From positions 1,498,001 through 1,562,000 of the forward strand of contig NZ_PDJO01000001.1 in assembly GCF_002563775.1 (NCBI RefSeq): DNA of 64,000 nucleotides, written 5' to 3'. Within the stretch, counting starts at the first letter, position 1. The number at the start of each line of letters is the position of its first letter. The position numbers were made by a program, and so were the translations under genes. Shown here piece after piece: positions 17,325 through 26,361 of the stretch. Source of the DNA: Thioclava sp. ES.031 (GTDB lineage: Bacteria; Pseudomonadota; Alphaproteobacteria; Rhodobacterales; Rhodobacteraceae). The notes under the pieces are model-generated. The model was given only the letters and a program-made list of their open reading frames with translations, searched no databases and was not told the DNA's origin.

Positions 17325-18140
17325 CTACCGCAGCCGGTCGGGCTCCAGCACCATTACCGTCGGCTCGCGCGGCAAAGTCCTGAGCGAGACGACCAGCTCG
17401 CTCACGCCCGGCCGCTCCACCGCGAAGACGCCTTCCATCCCGTCGAGAAAGCTCTGCAGGGTCGGCTCGCCGAACCAATGCACCGGGATCACGATGCGCG
17501 AGCGCAGCCGGTTCAGGATGCGGATCATCGTCGGCTGATCGACCGTGTAGGACCCGTCCACCGCCGCCATCACCACATCAAGCCGCCCCAGCGCCGCGTA
17601 TTGCGCGGGGTCGGGCTCGTGATGCAGATGGCCCAGATGGCCGATGCAAAGCCCCGCTACCTCGAAGACGAAGATCGAGTTGCCATTCTCCTCGACCCCG
17701 CCCCAGCTGCGGATGTCGGTGGGCACATTGCGGATCAGCATCTCGCCAAGATCCAGATGATGCTCGGCCGCCACGCCGAACTGATCCGACCAGCCCTTCA
17801 GCGCCACCGTCCCGTCCGGGATCATATCGGTCATATGGCTCGAATGGGCATGGTTCATCGTGACGTAATCGGGGGCGAAGCGCGCCCCGCCGGTCCAGCC
17901 GTTGAAATCGGTCACGACCGACAACCCGCCCTCGGTTTGCAACAGCACCATCGAATGGTCGATGTAATGCAACCGCACCGATTGCTCCGGCACCGGATCG
18001 GACCAGCTGGCCTTGTGCAGATACTCGATCCCGGGGGCCGCATCCGCGATCGCGATGCAATGGCTGATACGTTGGTTTTGCGCAGCCGCCGCGAGTGGCG
18101 CGCTCACGGCACAGAGGGCGAGAAGAATGGCGCGGATCAT
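17325..18140 (-). CDS. Secreted MBL-fold (UlaG-like) metallo-hydrolase
   Basis: A 271-residue protein with a signal peptide (MIRAILLALCAVSAPLAAAA). It carries a beta-lactamase-like fold: HYIDHSMVLLQTEGGLSVVT, MNHAHSSHMTDMIP (histidine cluster replacing HxHxDH), IGHLGHLHH and IVIPVHWF. These histidines fit the UlaG-type MBL branch, though the canonical HxHxDH is altered, so metal use is uncertain. It would act in the periplasm on an unknown substrate. Its start lies 124 bases from tgt, which is divergent. Confidence 0.78.
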   Translation of the reverse strand: MIRAILLALCAVSAPLAAAAQNQRISHCIAIADAAPGIEYLHKASWSDPVPEQSVRLHYIDHSMVLLQTEGGLSVVTDFNGWTGGARFAPDYVTMNHAHSSHMTDMIPDGTVALKGWSDQFGVAAEHHLDLGEMLIRNVPTDIRSWGGVEENGNSIFVFEVAGLCIGHLGHLHHEPDPAQYAALGRLDVVMAAVDGSYTVDQPTMIRILNRLRSRIVIPVHWFGEPTLQSFLDGMEGVFAVERPGVSELVVSLRTLPREPTVMVLEPDRLR

Positions 18141-18264
18141 GGCGAGCCTCCTTTTGCCCTAGCGTAAGGCCAAAAAGCGATTCCGGTCCATGCCCTTGCG
18201 CCCCGCGTGGCCTTCCCTTCGCGCGGCTTTGGGTCTATCAGCCGGGGCCGAAGGAGAGCCCCAG

Positions 18265-19392
18265 ATGACCAAGTTCAGCTTCACCCTCAAGGCCACCGAT
18301 GGCGCGGCGCGCACCGGGACGATCTCGACGCCGCGCGGCGAGATCCGCACGCCGGCCTTCATGCCCGTGGGCACAGCCGCCACCGTGAAGGCGATGATGC
18401 CGGAATCGGTGGCCGCGACCGGCGCGGATATCCTGCTGGGCAATACCTATCACCTGATGCTGCGCCCCGGTGCGGAGCGGGTGGCGCGTCTGGGTGGGCT
18501 CCACAAGTTCATGAACTGGGACAAGCCGATCCTGACCGACTCGGGCGGGTTTCAGGTGATGAGCCTCGCGTCTCTGCGCAAGCTGACCGAGGAAGGCGTG
18601 ACCTTTGCCTCCCATGTCGACGGCTCGAAACATATGCTCTCGCCCGAACGCTCGATGGAAATCCAGAAGCTGCTCGGTTCGGATATCGTGATGTGCTTCG
18701 ACGAATGCCCGGCGCTGCCTGCGACCGAAGAGGAAGTGGCGAAGTCGATGCGCCTCTCGATGCGCTGGGCGCAGCGCTCGCGTGACGCCTTCGGCGACCG
18801 TCCCGGCCATGCGCTGTTCGGCATCCAGCAGGGCGGCGTGACGCGTGAACTTCGCGAGGAAAGTGCCGAGAAACTCAAGGAAATCGGCTTCGAAGGCTAT
18901 GCCGTCGGCGGCCTCGCCGTGGGCGAGGGGCAGGAAGCGATGTTCGGCGTGCTCGACTATGCACCGGGCATGCTGCCGCAGGACAAACCGCGCTACCTGA
19001 TGGGCGTCGGCAAGCCCGACGATATCGTCGGCGCGGTCGAGCGCGGCATCGACATGATGGATTGCGTGCTGCCGTCGCGCTCGGGGCGCACGGGGCAAGC
19101 CTGGACCCGCCGCGGTCAGGTGAATATCAAGAACGCTCGCCATGCCGACGATCCGCGCCCGCTGGACGAGGCCTGCACCTGTCCGGCCTGCCAAAACTAC
19201 TCGCGCGCCTATCTGCACCACGTCTTCCGCTCCGGCGAGATGATCTCGGGGATGCTGCTGACCTGGCACAACCTGCATTACTATCAGGAGCTGATGGCGG
19301 GCCTGCGCGCGGCGATCGACGAGGGGGCGCTGGCGCGCTTCGTCTCGGAATTCCACGAGACCCGCGCGATGGGCGATATCGAGCCGCTCTGA
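18265..19392 (+). CDS. tgt: tRNA-guanine(34) transglycosylase
   Basis: A 375-residue Tgt that exchanges guanine 34 for preQ1 in GUN-anticodon tRNAs. Motifs: [36 protein letters not shown] (catalytic Asp), [40 protein letters not shown], and the zinc site [16 protein letters not shown]. The ATG at 18265 follows AAGGAGAG; an earlier in-frame ATG at 18190 would add a non-conserved extension. The downstream pathway enzyme QueA is encoded at 40.7 kb in this window, so both dedicated queuosine steps are present, but not in one operon. Confidence 0.97.
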   Translation: MTKFSFTLKATDGAARTGTISTPRGEIRTPAFMPVGTAATVKAMMPESVAATGADILLGNTYHLMLRPGAERVARLGGLHKFMNWDKPILTDSGGFQVMSLASLRKLTEEGVTFASHVDGSKHMLSPERSMEIQKLLGSDIVMCFDECPALPATEEEVAKSMRLSMRWAQRSRDAFGDRPGHALFGIQQGGVTRELREESAEKLKEIGFEGYAVGGLAVGEGQEAMFGVLDYAPGMLPQDKPRYLMGVGKPDDIVGAVERGIDMMDCVLPSRSGRTGQAWTRRGQVNIKNARHADDPRPLDEACTCPACQNYSRAYLHHVFRSGEMISGMLLTWHNLHYYQELMAGLRAAIDEGALARFVSEFHETRAMGDIEPL

Positions 19393-19399
19393 CCCCCGC

Positions 19400-20041
19400 T
19401 CAGTGCGAGATCACGATCACCGCGGCGTAATGCGTCGCGGCCGCGGCCAGCACATGGCCGTGCCAGATCGCGCGCGAGAAGGGGATGCGCTCGGTCTGGT
19501 AGAAGATCACGCCGACCGTATAGGTCAGCCCGCCCACGACCAGCAGGATCAGCGCGGGCAGGGGAAGGGACACGATCAGCGGCCACATCGCGATCATCCC
19601 GAGCCAGCCCATCGCCAGATAGAGCCAGAACCCCGTGCGCTCCGAGCGGTGGAAGAAACCGAGCTTCATCACGATGCCGAAGGTGGCAAGCGCCCAGACC
19701 GTCGCGGTCAGCGCCCAACCTGCGACGCCGCCAAGGCCGATCAGCGCCATCGGCGTGTAAGTGCCCGCAATCAGAAGATAAATCGCCGCGTGATCGAAGC
19801 GCCGCAGCACTGCGCGCGTCGGCGCATGCAGGGTCAGGTTATAGGCGGCCGAGAGAGAGAAAGAGGCGATCAGCCCCACCGAATACACCACAAGCGGCCA
19901 GACCCGGCCTTCCGGCGCCGCCAGCGACGCCCAGACGATCAGCGCGCTGACGCCTGCCACGGCGAAAACGACGCCCAGCACATGGACGACGCCATCGGCA
20001 ACATGTTCGCGAAAGCTATGGCTCAATTGGTGGCGCGTCAT
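19400..20041 (-). CDS. trhA: Hemolysin III / TrhA family membrane protein
   Basis: A 213-residue protein with seven predicted membrane spans, of the HlyIII branch of the PAQR superfamily. It shows FREHVADGVVHVLGVVFAVA, SLSAAYNLTLHAPTRAVLRR, FDHAAIYLLIAGTYTPMALI and, near the end, GVIFYQTERIPFSRAIWHGH, which contain the conserved putative metal-binding Asp and His residues. Hemolytic activity should not be assumed; the family is linked to membrane homeostasis. I chose the ATG at 20041, with AAGGGG nine bases upstream, over in-frame starts further up. It is convergent with tgt, seven bases apart. Confidence 0.88.
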   Translation of the reverse strand: MTRHQLSHSFREHVADGVVHVLGVVFAVAGVSALIVWASLAAPEGRVWPLVVYSVGLIASFSLSAAYNLTLHAPTRAVLRRFDHAAIYLLIAGTYTPMALIGLGGVAGWALTATVWALATFGIVMKLGFFHRSERTGFWLYLAMGWLGMIAMWPLIVSLPLPALILLVVGGLTYTVGVIFYQTERIPFSRAIWHGHVLAAAATHYAAVIVISH

Positions 20042-20230
20042 CGTGGTGATCCCCTTGGTCATCCTTCTAAGATAGCAACGATGAGGCGATCTCCCAAGCG
20101 TGACCACCCTGTGACGTTTCGTCAGAGGCGCGACGCTGCTCACGTGTTTGTGGAGCGCCCGCCGTTGAGCGGTTCCGGAACCGATGCTACGCGCGAAGAC
20201 GACGCGGACCAGCCGCTTCCCGGGGGTGCC

Positions 20231-20908
20231 ATGAAGAAACTGATCCGCAGCCTTCAGGCGCTCAACGGCAAGGGGCGCAAGGTCACCAAGCGCGCAGGCG
20301 GTCGTTTCCTGATCGCTCCGGCACCCAATCTACGCCTCGATTTTCTTCTTCCCGCGACGGGAACGGCGCCCGCCGAGGACGCGCCGCCCCTCGTCATCTC
20401 CTACGGCACGCGCGATGGCGAATATGATCTCTACGCCGAGCGACTGCGCCAGTCCTGCAGCGGTGAGGGCATCGCCAGCGATATCGATACGATCCCCCCG
20501 TGCGGACGCGCCAATGCCTGCCTGTTCAAGCCGAGCTTCATAAAGTTCAAGCTGCTCACCCATAACCGCCCGGTGGTCTGGGTCGATGCCGACGCTGTTC
20601 TCACCGGGCCGATCGACTTGCCCGGCGGGGGCTGGGATGTCGGAACGCTGGACAACAGCCGCCATGCCGAGACCAACCCGAAGGCGGCGCTTTGCATCGC
20701 GTTCCGCCCCACGCTCGGTGCGTTGCGCTTTCTCGAAACCTGGGAACATCTCTGCTCCGAGCCTTGGTTGAAACCCGGACTGGATCACGCGCGGTTCAAT
20801 GACACGCGGGCCATCCTCGTGAATACCTATTCCGAGATTGACCTGACCGCGGCGCTTTCCGGAAAGCTGGTGCGCGACCTTGGCAAAAAGAAAGAGGCGC
20901 GTGTCTGA
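20231..20908 (+). CDS. Putative nucleotide-diphospho-sugar transferase
   Basis: A 225-residue protein. It contains a DxD-type motif in VVWVDADAVLTGPIDL, LFKPSFIKFKLLTHNRP before it, and DHARFNDTRAILVNTY near the end. This layout resembles small glycosyltransferases of the Nucleotid_trans type, in which the DxD binds a metal-sugar nucleotide. The N-terminus is basic and contains no signal peptide, so it is likely cytosolic. The 189 bases before it hold no other feature. Donor and acceptor are unknown, and the assignment rests on the DxD context rather than full domain recognition. Confidence 0.6.
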   Translation: MKKLIRSLQALNGKGRKVTKRAGGRFLIAPAPNLRLDFLLPATGTAPAEDAPPLVISYGTRDGEYDLYAERLRQSCSGEGIASDIDTIPPCGRANACLFKPSFIKFKLLTHNRPVVWVDADAVLTGPIDLPGGGWDVGTLDNSRHAETNPKAALCIAFRPTLGALRFLETWEHLCSEPWLKPGLDHARFNDTRAILVNTYSEIDLTAALSGKLVRDLGKKKEARV

Positions 20909-20914
20909 CGCGCC
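20896..20914. terminator. Possible bidirectional terminator
   Basis: GGCGCGT and ACGCGCC form a 7-bp stem with a 5-base loop that overlaps the stop codon of the glycosyltransferase-like gene. A-rich sequence precedes it and CCCCTTCC follows it, so T-runs are weak. It separates this gene from convergent fpr. Confidence 0.45.
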
Positions 20915-20944
20915 CCTTCCCGAAATCCGCTCTTTCGCCCGCGC

Positions 20945-21763
20945 TCAGATACCGTCGCCGACGAAGGCCTTCTCGACCACATATTCGCGCGGCTCGGAAT
21001 TCGCGCCTTCGCGCAGTCCGAAGCCTTCGAGCACCGCCATCACGTCCTTGTTGAAGGCGAGCGAGCCGCAGACCATCGCGCGGTCGGTCTCGGGGTTCAT
21101 CGGCTCGAGGCCGAGATCCTTGAACACCTTGCCGTTCTCGAGATTGTCGGTGATCCGGCCCATGTGATGGAATTCCTCACGGGTCGTGGTCGGGTAGTAT
21201 TTCAGCTTGCCGTCCACCATCTCGCCGATCAGCGGATCGTTGATCAGGTTCTCGACCAGCTGGCGGCCATATTCCAGTTCCTCGACCGTCCGGCAGGTAT
21301 GCATCATGATGACCTCGTCGAACTTGTCGTAGGTCTCGGGGTCGCGCATCAGCGAGGCGAAGGGCGCGATGCCGGTGCCGGTGGCGAGGAACCACACCCG
21401 CTTGCCGGGCAGCAGCGCGTCATGGACCAGCGTGCCCACGGGCTTCGGGCGCAGGATGATCTGGTCGCCCACATTGATATGCTGCAGCTTCGAGGTCAGC
21501 GGGCCGTCGGGCACCTTGATCGAGTAGAATTCCAGCTCCTCGTCCCAGTTGGGCGACGCGATGGAATAGGCGCGCAGCAGCGGTTTGCCATTGTCGCCCA
21601 TCAGCCCGATCATCACGAATTCCCCCGAGCGGAAGCGCAAGCTTTGCGGCCGGGTCACGCGGAAGGAAAACAGCCGGTCCGTCCAATGGGTCACTTCGGT
21701 CACGGTCTGCGCGTCGGGCAGGGTCTTCACCTTGGGGATCTCGGTCACGGCGCTCTCGTTCAT
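20945..21763 (-). CDS. fpr: Ferredoxin/flavodoxin-NADP reductase
   Basis: A 272-residue FAD enzyme of the bacterial FPR type, moving electrons between NADPH and ferredoxin or flavodoxin. Motifs: FRSGEFVMIGL, the FAD-binding RAYSIASPNWDEELEFYSI, KPVGTLVHDALLPGKRVWFL, the NADP-binding ATGTGIAPFASLMRD, and the C-terminal REYVVEKAFVGDGI. I prefer the ATG at 21763 (AGAGAG eight bases upstream) to the in-frame GTG at 21769. Its neighbour CysI is a ferredoxin-type sulfite reductase, so FPR may feed it, but the 144-base gap suggests a separate promoter. FPR also serves oxidative stress and Fe-S needs. Confidence 0.93.
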   Translation of the reverse strand: MNESAVTEIPKVKTLPDAQTVTEVTHWTDRLFSFRVTRPQSLRFRSGEFVMIGLMGDNGKPLLRAYSIASPNWDEELEFYSIKVPDGPLTSKLQHINVGDQIILRPKPVGTLVHDALLPGKRVWFLATGTGIAPFASLMRDPETYDKFDEVIMMHTCRTVEELEYGRQLVENLINDPLIGEMVDGKLKYYPTTTREEFHHMGRITDNLENGKVFKDLGLEPMNPETDRAMVCGSLAFNKDVMAVLEGFGLREGANSEPREYVVEKAFVGDGI

Positions 21764-21907
21764 TGTCACATCTCTCTCGGGCCGGGGCTGGCGCCTCGGT
21801 CTGGCAAATATACAGATCGGATACAGCTTGCGTCAGCGCTGGCCCTTGATCTGGCTCAATTGCCGGTTTCGTTATGGTCTATCGGATATCGCGGGCGGGT
21901 GAAAGCC

Positions 21908-22279
21908 TCAGCCGGCGAGCCGCGCGCGGTAGTCATGCGCGGCCCAATCGGCGCGGAACAGCCATTGCGCCTGCGGCTGGCGCTCGGCCAGTTCCGGCGG
22001 GATCTCGACCTCGTCGAAGCCCACGCGCCGCGCCATCGCATATTGATCCGCGATCAGCGGGCCCGCCGCGCGCAGCCGACCCGTGAAGCCGAGCGCGCGG
22101 ATGCGGCGCGCCAGCGAGAAGCCGCGGCCGTCCGAGAAGGTCGGGAACAGGACGCGGATCATCTCGGCGCCTTCGATCAGCGCAGGCAGGTAGCCCGCAT
22201 CGGTCTCCGGCGCGATATCGAGGCTCGCCCCGGTGAAATCATCCTCGTGGAAGCCGTCGTCGCGAACGATCACGCTCAT
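21908..22279 (-). CDS. DUF934 protein of the sulfate assimilation operon
   Basis: A 123-residue protein. It shows PALIEGAEMIRVLFPTFSDG, RGFSLARRIRALGFTGRLRA and DQYAMARRVGFDEVEIPPEL, matching DUF934, a small family almost always encoded beside cysH/cysI in proteobacteria. It is probably an accessory factor of sulfite reduction, but no reaction is established. The start overlaps the cysH stop (ATGA) and it is the last gene of the operon. Confidence 0.87.
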   Translation of the reverse strand: MSVIVRDDGFHEDDFTGASLDIAPETDAGYLPALIEGAEMIRVLFPTFSDGRGFSLARRIRALGFTGRLRAAGPLIADQYAMARRVGFDEVEIPPELAERQPQAQWLFRADWAAHDYRARLAG

Positions 22280-23046
22280 GCCACATTCTCCTTGTTCTCA
22301 ATCACTTGGCCATCACTGTTCACACGGACGGCCTTGCCGCCGATGAAGTGGATGCCGCATTCGGTCTTGGCGGCACCGCGCCAGCGGCCCGCGCGTTCGT
22401 CTTCGCCCGGTTTCACGGGCGAGGTGCAGGGCGCGCAGCCGATCGAGGGGTAGCCTTGTGCCACGAGCGGATGGCGCGGCAGGCGGTTCTCGATCATGTA
22501 ATCCTGCACATCCTGCTTGTCCCAATGGGCGAGCGGGTTGATCTTCATCCGGCTGTCGGTCTCGATCTCGAAGAAATCGAGCGCCGCGCGCTGGCCGCCC
22601 TGAAACCGTTTGCGCCCGGTGATCCAGGCGTCGTAGCCCGAGAGCGCGTTCTCCAGCGGCACCGTCTTGCGCAGGGTGCAGCAGGCATCGGTGCTGTACT
22701 GGTGCAGCGTGCCGTCCGGGTCGTCGCGGGCAATCGCGGCCTCGTCGGCCTGAATCACCTGCACATTGGTCAGGCCCAGCTTAGCCGCGACGTCGCGTTG
22801 ATAGGCGAGCGTCTCGGGAAACAGCATCTGCGTGTCGATGAACAGCACCGGCGTGCCGGGCGCGATCACCGAGACCATGTGCAACAACACCACCGATTCC
22901 GCCCCGAAGGAGGAGACCAGCGCGACATTGCCCACATCGGGGTCACGCAACGCTCGCTCCATCACCGCGGTTGCGGCGTGGTGGCGGTAGCGTTCGTTCA
23001 GCCCGGCGACGCGGGGGGCGATATCCGTTCCATCACTGAGCGGCAT
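22276..23046 (-). CDS. cysH: Adenylyl-sulfate (APS) reductase with Fe-S cluster motif
   Basis: A 256-residue CysH that reduces adenylyl-sulfate to sulfite with thioredoxin. The PP-loop region is LVSSFGAESVVLLHM. The pattern CC (122-123) ... CxxC (204-207, GCAPC) is the [4Fe-4S]-binding signature of APS-preferring reductases and is missing in PAPS-specific ones. The catalytic cysteine is C230 in KTECGIH. I chose the ATG at 23046, with GAGG nine bases upstream, overlapping cysI by 14 bases. PAPS use cannot be excluded because some bacterial enzymes accept both. Confidence 0.95.
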   Translation of the reverse strand: MPLSDGTDIAPRVAGLNERYRHHAATAVMERALRDPDVGNVALVSSFGAESVVLLHMVSVIAPGTPVLFIDTQMLFPETLAYQRDVAAKLGLTNVQVIQADEAAIARDDPDGTLHQYSTDACCTLRKTVPLENALSGYDAWITGRKRFQGGQRAALDFFEIETDSRMKINPLAHWDKQDVQDYMIENRLPRHPLVAQGYPSIGCAPCTSPVKPGEDERAGRWRGAAKTECGIHFIGGKAVRVNSDGQVIENKENVA

Positions 23047-24700
23047 GGCGTTGAGCCTCTGCATAGAGCGCTTCCTTGAACGGGGCCGGGCCAAGGCGGC
23101 GCAGCGCGTCGAGGAAGCTCTCGGTCGCGCTTTCACGCAGTTCGAGATAGGCGCGCAGCAGACGCTCCAGCGCGGGGATCACCTCCGTATAGGCAAAGCC
23201 GGGGCCGGCACGTTCGCCAAGCGCCATCGTCTCGCTCGCGTCGCCGCCCAGCGTGATCTGGTAGTTCTCCACGCCGGCGCGGTCGAGGCCGAGAATACCG
23301 ATATGGCCCAGATGGTGATGGCCGCAGGCGTTGATGCAGCCCGAGATCTTGATCTTGAGCGCACCGATTTCCTGCTCCAGCCCGAGATCGCGGAAATGGG
23401 TCGAGATCTGTTGCGCCAGCGGGATCGAGCGGGCCGTGGCCAGTGCGCAGTAATCCATGCCGGGGCAGGCGATGATGTCCGAGGTCAGCCCGATATTCGC
23501 CGTGGCGAGGCCGCCCTTGCGCAGGGCCTCGAACAGCGCGGGCAGATCGGCCTTCGCGATATGCGGCAGGATCACGTTCTGTTCGTGGCTGATGCGCAGC
23601 TCCGACTGGCCGTAGCGCTCGGCAAGCTCCGCCAGAAGGCGCATCTGGTCGGACGTTGCATCGCCCGGAGGCGCGCCGTGATCCTTGAGGCTGACCGTGA
23701 CGACCCCGTAGTCGGGGTTGTGATGGGGCGAGACCGAACGCGCGGCCCAGTCGCGCAGAAGCGCATCGACGTTGAGCGCGGTGTCATAGCTCTCGCTCTC
23801 GCGCGCAGGCAAGACGGGCGGGGCGAATTGCGCCTTGAGATCGGCGAGGATCGCCTGGTCCGCGCCTCTAAAGGCTGCGCGCCGGGCCGGGAACTCGGCT
23901 TCGACCATCTCGGAAAATGTATCGATTCCAAGCTCATGCACGGTGATCTTGATGCGCGCCTTATACTTGTTGTCGCGCCGTCCGGCGAGGTTCCACGCCG
24001 CCACGATCGACTCCAGATAGGGCAGCAGATCGGCCGCGGGGAGGAAGCTGCGAAGTTCCTTGCCGATCATCGGGGTGCGGCCCAGACCGCCGCCCACGAA
24101 GACCTGAAAACCGATCTCACCGTCGCGCTCGACCAGTTGCAGGCCCACGTCATGGGCGCGGATCGCGGCCCGGTCGGCTTCGGCGCCGTTGATCGCGATC
24201 TTGAACTTGCGCGGCAGGAACTGGAATTCCGGATGGTCGGTGGACCATTGCCTGATCAACTCGGCATAGGGGCGAGGATCGGCGATCTCGTCGGCGGCAG
24301 CGCCCGCGAAGGCATCCGTCGTCGTGTTGCGGATCGCGTTGCCCGAGGTCTGGATCGCGTGCATGCCCACATCGGCCAGCGCGTCGATCATATCCGGCAC
24401 ATCGACCAGTTTCGGCCAGTTGAACTGGATGTTCTGGCGCGTCGTGAAATGCCCGTAGCCGCGATCCCAGGCATCGGCGATCTTGGCAAGCTGGCGCATC
24501 TGCCGGGCTTCGATCGTGCCATAGGGGATTGCCACGCGCAGCATGTACGCGTGCAGCTGCAGATAGAGCCCGTTCATCAGGCGCAGCGGTTTGAACTCGT
24601 CCTCGGTCAGGCTGCCGTCGAGGCGGCGCGCGACCTGATGGCGAAACTGCTCGGCGCGCGCGCGAACGGCGGCGCGGTCGAAATCGCTGGGTTGGAACAT
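23033..24700 (-). CDS. cysI: Ferredoxin-type sulfite (nitrite/sulfite) reductase
   Basis: A 555-residue siroheme/[4Fe-4S] enzyme catalysing six-electron reduction of sulfite to sulfide. The cluster cysteines are C412 and C418 (ACPGMDYC) and C455 and C459 (GCINAC). RQNIQFNWPKL and NTTTDAFAG are family segments of the N-terminal half. No flavoprotein subunit CysJ is encoded beside it, so electrons probably come from ferredoxin. The name nitrite/sulfite reductase is often used, but co-transcription with cysH and cobA favours sulfite. AGGAG stands seven bases before the ATG, and DUF2849 ends three bases upstream. Confidence 0.95.
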   Translation of the reverse strand: MFQPSDFDRAAVRARAEQFRHQVARRLDGSLTEDEFKPLRLMNGLYLQLHAYMLRVAIPYGTIEARQMRQLAKIADAWDRGYGHFTTRQNIQFNWPKLVDVPDMIDALADVGMHAIQTSGNAIRNTTTDAFAGAAADEIADPRPYAELIRQWSTDHPEFQFLPRKFKIAINGAEADRAAIRAHDVGLQLVERDGEIGFQVFVGGGLGRTPMIGKELRSFLPAADLLPYLESIVAAWNLAGRRDNKYKARIKITVHELGIDTFSEMVEAEFPARRAAFRGADQAILADLKAQFAPPVLPARESESYDTALNVDALLRDWAARSVSPHHNPDYGVVTVSLKDHGAPPGDATSDQMRLLAELAERYGQSELRISHEQNVILPHIAKADLPALFEALRKGGLATANIGLTSDIIACPGMDYCALATARSIPLAQQISTHFRDLGLEQEIGALKIKISGCINACGHHHLGHIGILGLDRAGVENYQITLGGDASETMALGERAGPGFAYTEVIPALERLLRAYLELRESATESFLDALRRLGPAPFKEALYAEAQRHAAQ

Positions 24701-24703
24701 GGA

Positions 24704-25006
24704 TCAGCTCCTGGCCAGAGTGTTGTGGGGTAGCTCGATGGAAGGGCCGGAGGCGCGGAAGGCCTCGCGGAAATGCGCAGGCTCGGGGCCGTTCGGGCCG
24801 AGCGTGGCAGGCGCGAGATAGGCGCCCACGACTTTCTCGGGCTGGGCATTGGCCAGATCGAGCCACATCTCGGCAATCACCGGATCGTCGAGAAAGGCGG
24901 CGTCCTTGAGGCGCAACACCCATTGGCCCGCGTCGTTCATGTAGACGACATGGCCTTCGCGCAGGTCATTGGCGCTGATCACGCCGGGGATGAATTTCTT
25001 GCTCAT
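24704..25006 (-). CDS. DUF2849 protein
   Basis: A 100-residue protein with FIPGVISANDLREGHVVYMN, WVLRLKDAAFLDDP and GAYLAPATLGPNGPEPAHFR. DUF2849 is a small family found between siroheme synthesis and sulfite reductase genes in alphaproteobacteria. No biochemical role is known; an assembly or regulatory role for CysI is inferred from position only. The start overlaps the cobA-like stop (ATGA) and cysI follows after three bases. Confidence 0.88.
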   Translation of the reverse strand: MSKKFIPGVISANDLREGHVVYMNDAGQWVLRLKDAAFLDDPVIAEMWLDLANAQPEKVVGAYLAPATLGPNGPEPAHFREAFRASGPSIELPHNTLARS

Positions 25007-25755
25007 AGCACGGCCTCCTTGAGGGCGGTGCGGGCGTCGCGCGGGGCGAGCCCGAGTAGGATCACGGCGGGGCCTTTGGCCTCGGCGGTAACGGTGGGCA
25101 GGGTGGCGAGCGTCGCGGGGCGGATCACCTGATCGGCGCGCGAGGCGTTCTCGACCACGCAGGCGGGTGTCGCGGGCGAGGCGCCATGCATCATCAGGCG
25201 CCCCTGCACGTAGCGCGCCGCGCGCTTGCCCATGTAGATCGCGGCGACCGCGCCGGGACGAGCCAGCGCCGCCCAATCCTGTTCGGCCAGCCCGTCGGCG
25301 TCGTGACCGGTGAGCAGGCGCAGTTCGCGATTGCGGCCGCGCTCGGTCAGGCTTTGACCAAGCGACGCGGCAGCGGCAGAAGCGGCGGTGATGCCCGGCA
25401 GCACGCGATAGGCGATCCCGGCCGCGTCGAGCGCGTCCAGTTCCTCGCCCAGCCGCCCGAACACGCCCGGATCGCCCGATTTCAGGCGCAGCACGCGCTG
25501 GCCTTCCTGCGCGAGGCGGATGATCAGGTCCGAGATGTCGCCTTGCTTCATCGAGGGGCCGAAGCCGGTCTTGCCGGTCTCGATCAGCTGCGCCTGCGGA
25601 CCCGCGAGCGCGAGCACCTCGGCGCTCACCAGCGTGTCGTGCAGGATGACGTTGGCGCACATCATCTCGCGCAGCACCGCCACGGTCAGCAGGTCCGGAT
25701 CGCCCGGACCGGCCCCGGCAAGGGTCACCCGGGTCTGAGTTTCGAGAGTTTCCAT
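25003..25755 (-). CDS. cobA: Uroporphyrinogen-III C-methyltransferase
   Basis: A 250-residue SUMT converting uroporphyrinogen III to precorrin-2, the precursor of siroheme for CysI. Motifs: VTLAGAGPGDPDLLTVAVLR, VILHDTLVS, RLKSGDPGVFGR, VLPGITAASAAAASLG, LTGHD and AIYMGKRAARYV. It lacks the oxidase/chelatase (CysG-N/Met8) domain, so those steps must be encoded elsewhere. GAGGAG stands six bases before the ATG. First gene of the minus-strand sulfate assimilation operon, divergent from an Lrp-type regulator. Confidence 0.95.
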   Translation of the reverse strand: METLETQTRVTLAGAGPGDPDLLTVAVLREMMCANVILHDTLVSAEVLALAGPQAQLIETGKTGFGPSMKQGDISDLIIRLAQEGQRVLRLKSGDPGVFGRLGEELDALDAAGIAYRVLPGITAASAAAASLGQSLTERGRNRELRLLTGHDADGLAEQDWAALARPGAVAAIYMGKRAARYVQGRLMMHGASPATPACVVENASRADQVIRPATLATLPTVTAEAKGPAVILLGLAPRDARTALKEAVL

Positions 25756-25808
25756 GTCACGCTCCTCGTCTGCGTCTTGAGCGTGAATATAGGAAATTAT
25801 TCTGGTTT

Positions 25809-25852
25809 TTGGCCATATCCCCTTGCCAATAAGGACATTCGTTCCTTATGGA
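25809..25852. promoter_or_regulatory. Divergent control region with two inverted repeats and a promoter
   Basis: TTGGC-N10-GCCAA (25809-25829) and TAAGGA-N7-TCCTTA (25830-25848) lie side by side between cobA and the Lrp-type gene. For the rightward gene, a -35-like TTGCCA (25823-25828) and a -10-like TATGGA (25847-25852) are 18 bases apart and overlap the second repeat. The layout suits binding by the adjacent Lrp-type regulator, with autoregulation. Binding is inferred. Confidence 0.5.
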
Positions 25853-25896
25853 TTTGGAGGGAGCGACAACCTCCTAACAAGCGGAGGGAAATCGGA

Positions 25897-26358
25897 ATGG
25901 CGGTGCAGATCGACGAGCTGGATCGGAAAATCCTCGCGGAGCTACAGGACGATGCGAGCCAGTCGCTCGACGAAATCGCGCGGAAAACAGGGTCTTCCAA
26001 GACCCCGGTCTGGAACCGGATTCGCAAATTGCGTGCGGCGGGGGTGATTGGAAAGCAGACCGCGATCCTCGATCCCGAGGCGCTTGGCTTCGATGCCTGT
26101 TTCTTCGTGCTGATCCGCACCTCCGAGCATGAGGCCGAGTGGCAGGACAAGTTCCTCGCCACCCTGCGTGCGCGCCCCGAAGTGATGGAGGCGCACCGTC
26201 TGGCGGGCGATATCGACTACATCCTGAAAGTGCGGGTCGAGAATGCGCGCGCCTATGACCGCTTCTATCAGGCGCTGATCTCCGAGGTGAAAATCCACAA
26301 CGTGACCGCGCTTCTCTCGATGGAGGAGCTGAAATCCACCACCGCGCTGCCGCTGTGA
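25897..26358 (+). CDS. Lrp/AsnC family transcriptional regulator
   Basis: A 153-residue regulator. The N-terminal winged helix-turn-helix is AVQIDELDRKILAELQDDAS plus LDEIARKTGSSKTPVWNRIR. The C-terminal RAM domain follows (ARPEVMEAHRLAGDIDYILK, typical of the effector-binding core). A strong GGAGGG precedes the ATG. It is divergent from the cobA-cysIH operon with inverted repeats between, so it likely controls sulfate assimilation and itself. The effector is unknown; a sulfur compound or amino acid is plausible from context. It ends four bases before the convergent P450 gene. Confidence 0.92.
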   Translation: MAVQIDELDRKILAELQDDASQSLDEIARKTGSSKTPVWNRIRKLRAAGVIGKQTAILDPEALGFDACFFVLIRTSEHEAEWQDKFLATLRARPEVMEAHRLAGDIDYILKVRVENARAYDRFYQALISEVKIHNVTALLSMEELKSTTALPL

Positions 26359-26361
26359 GGC

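Noticed and set aside
25809..25829. LysR-type (CysB-like) binding site
   Set aside because: No LysR gene is adjacent, and the site fits the neighbouring Lrp-type regulator equally well. The identity of the binder cannot be read from the repeat.
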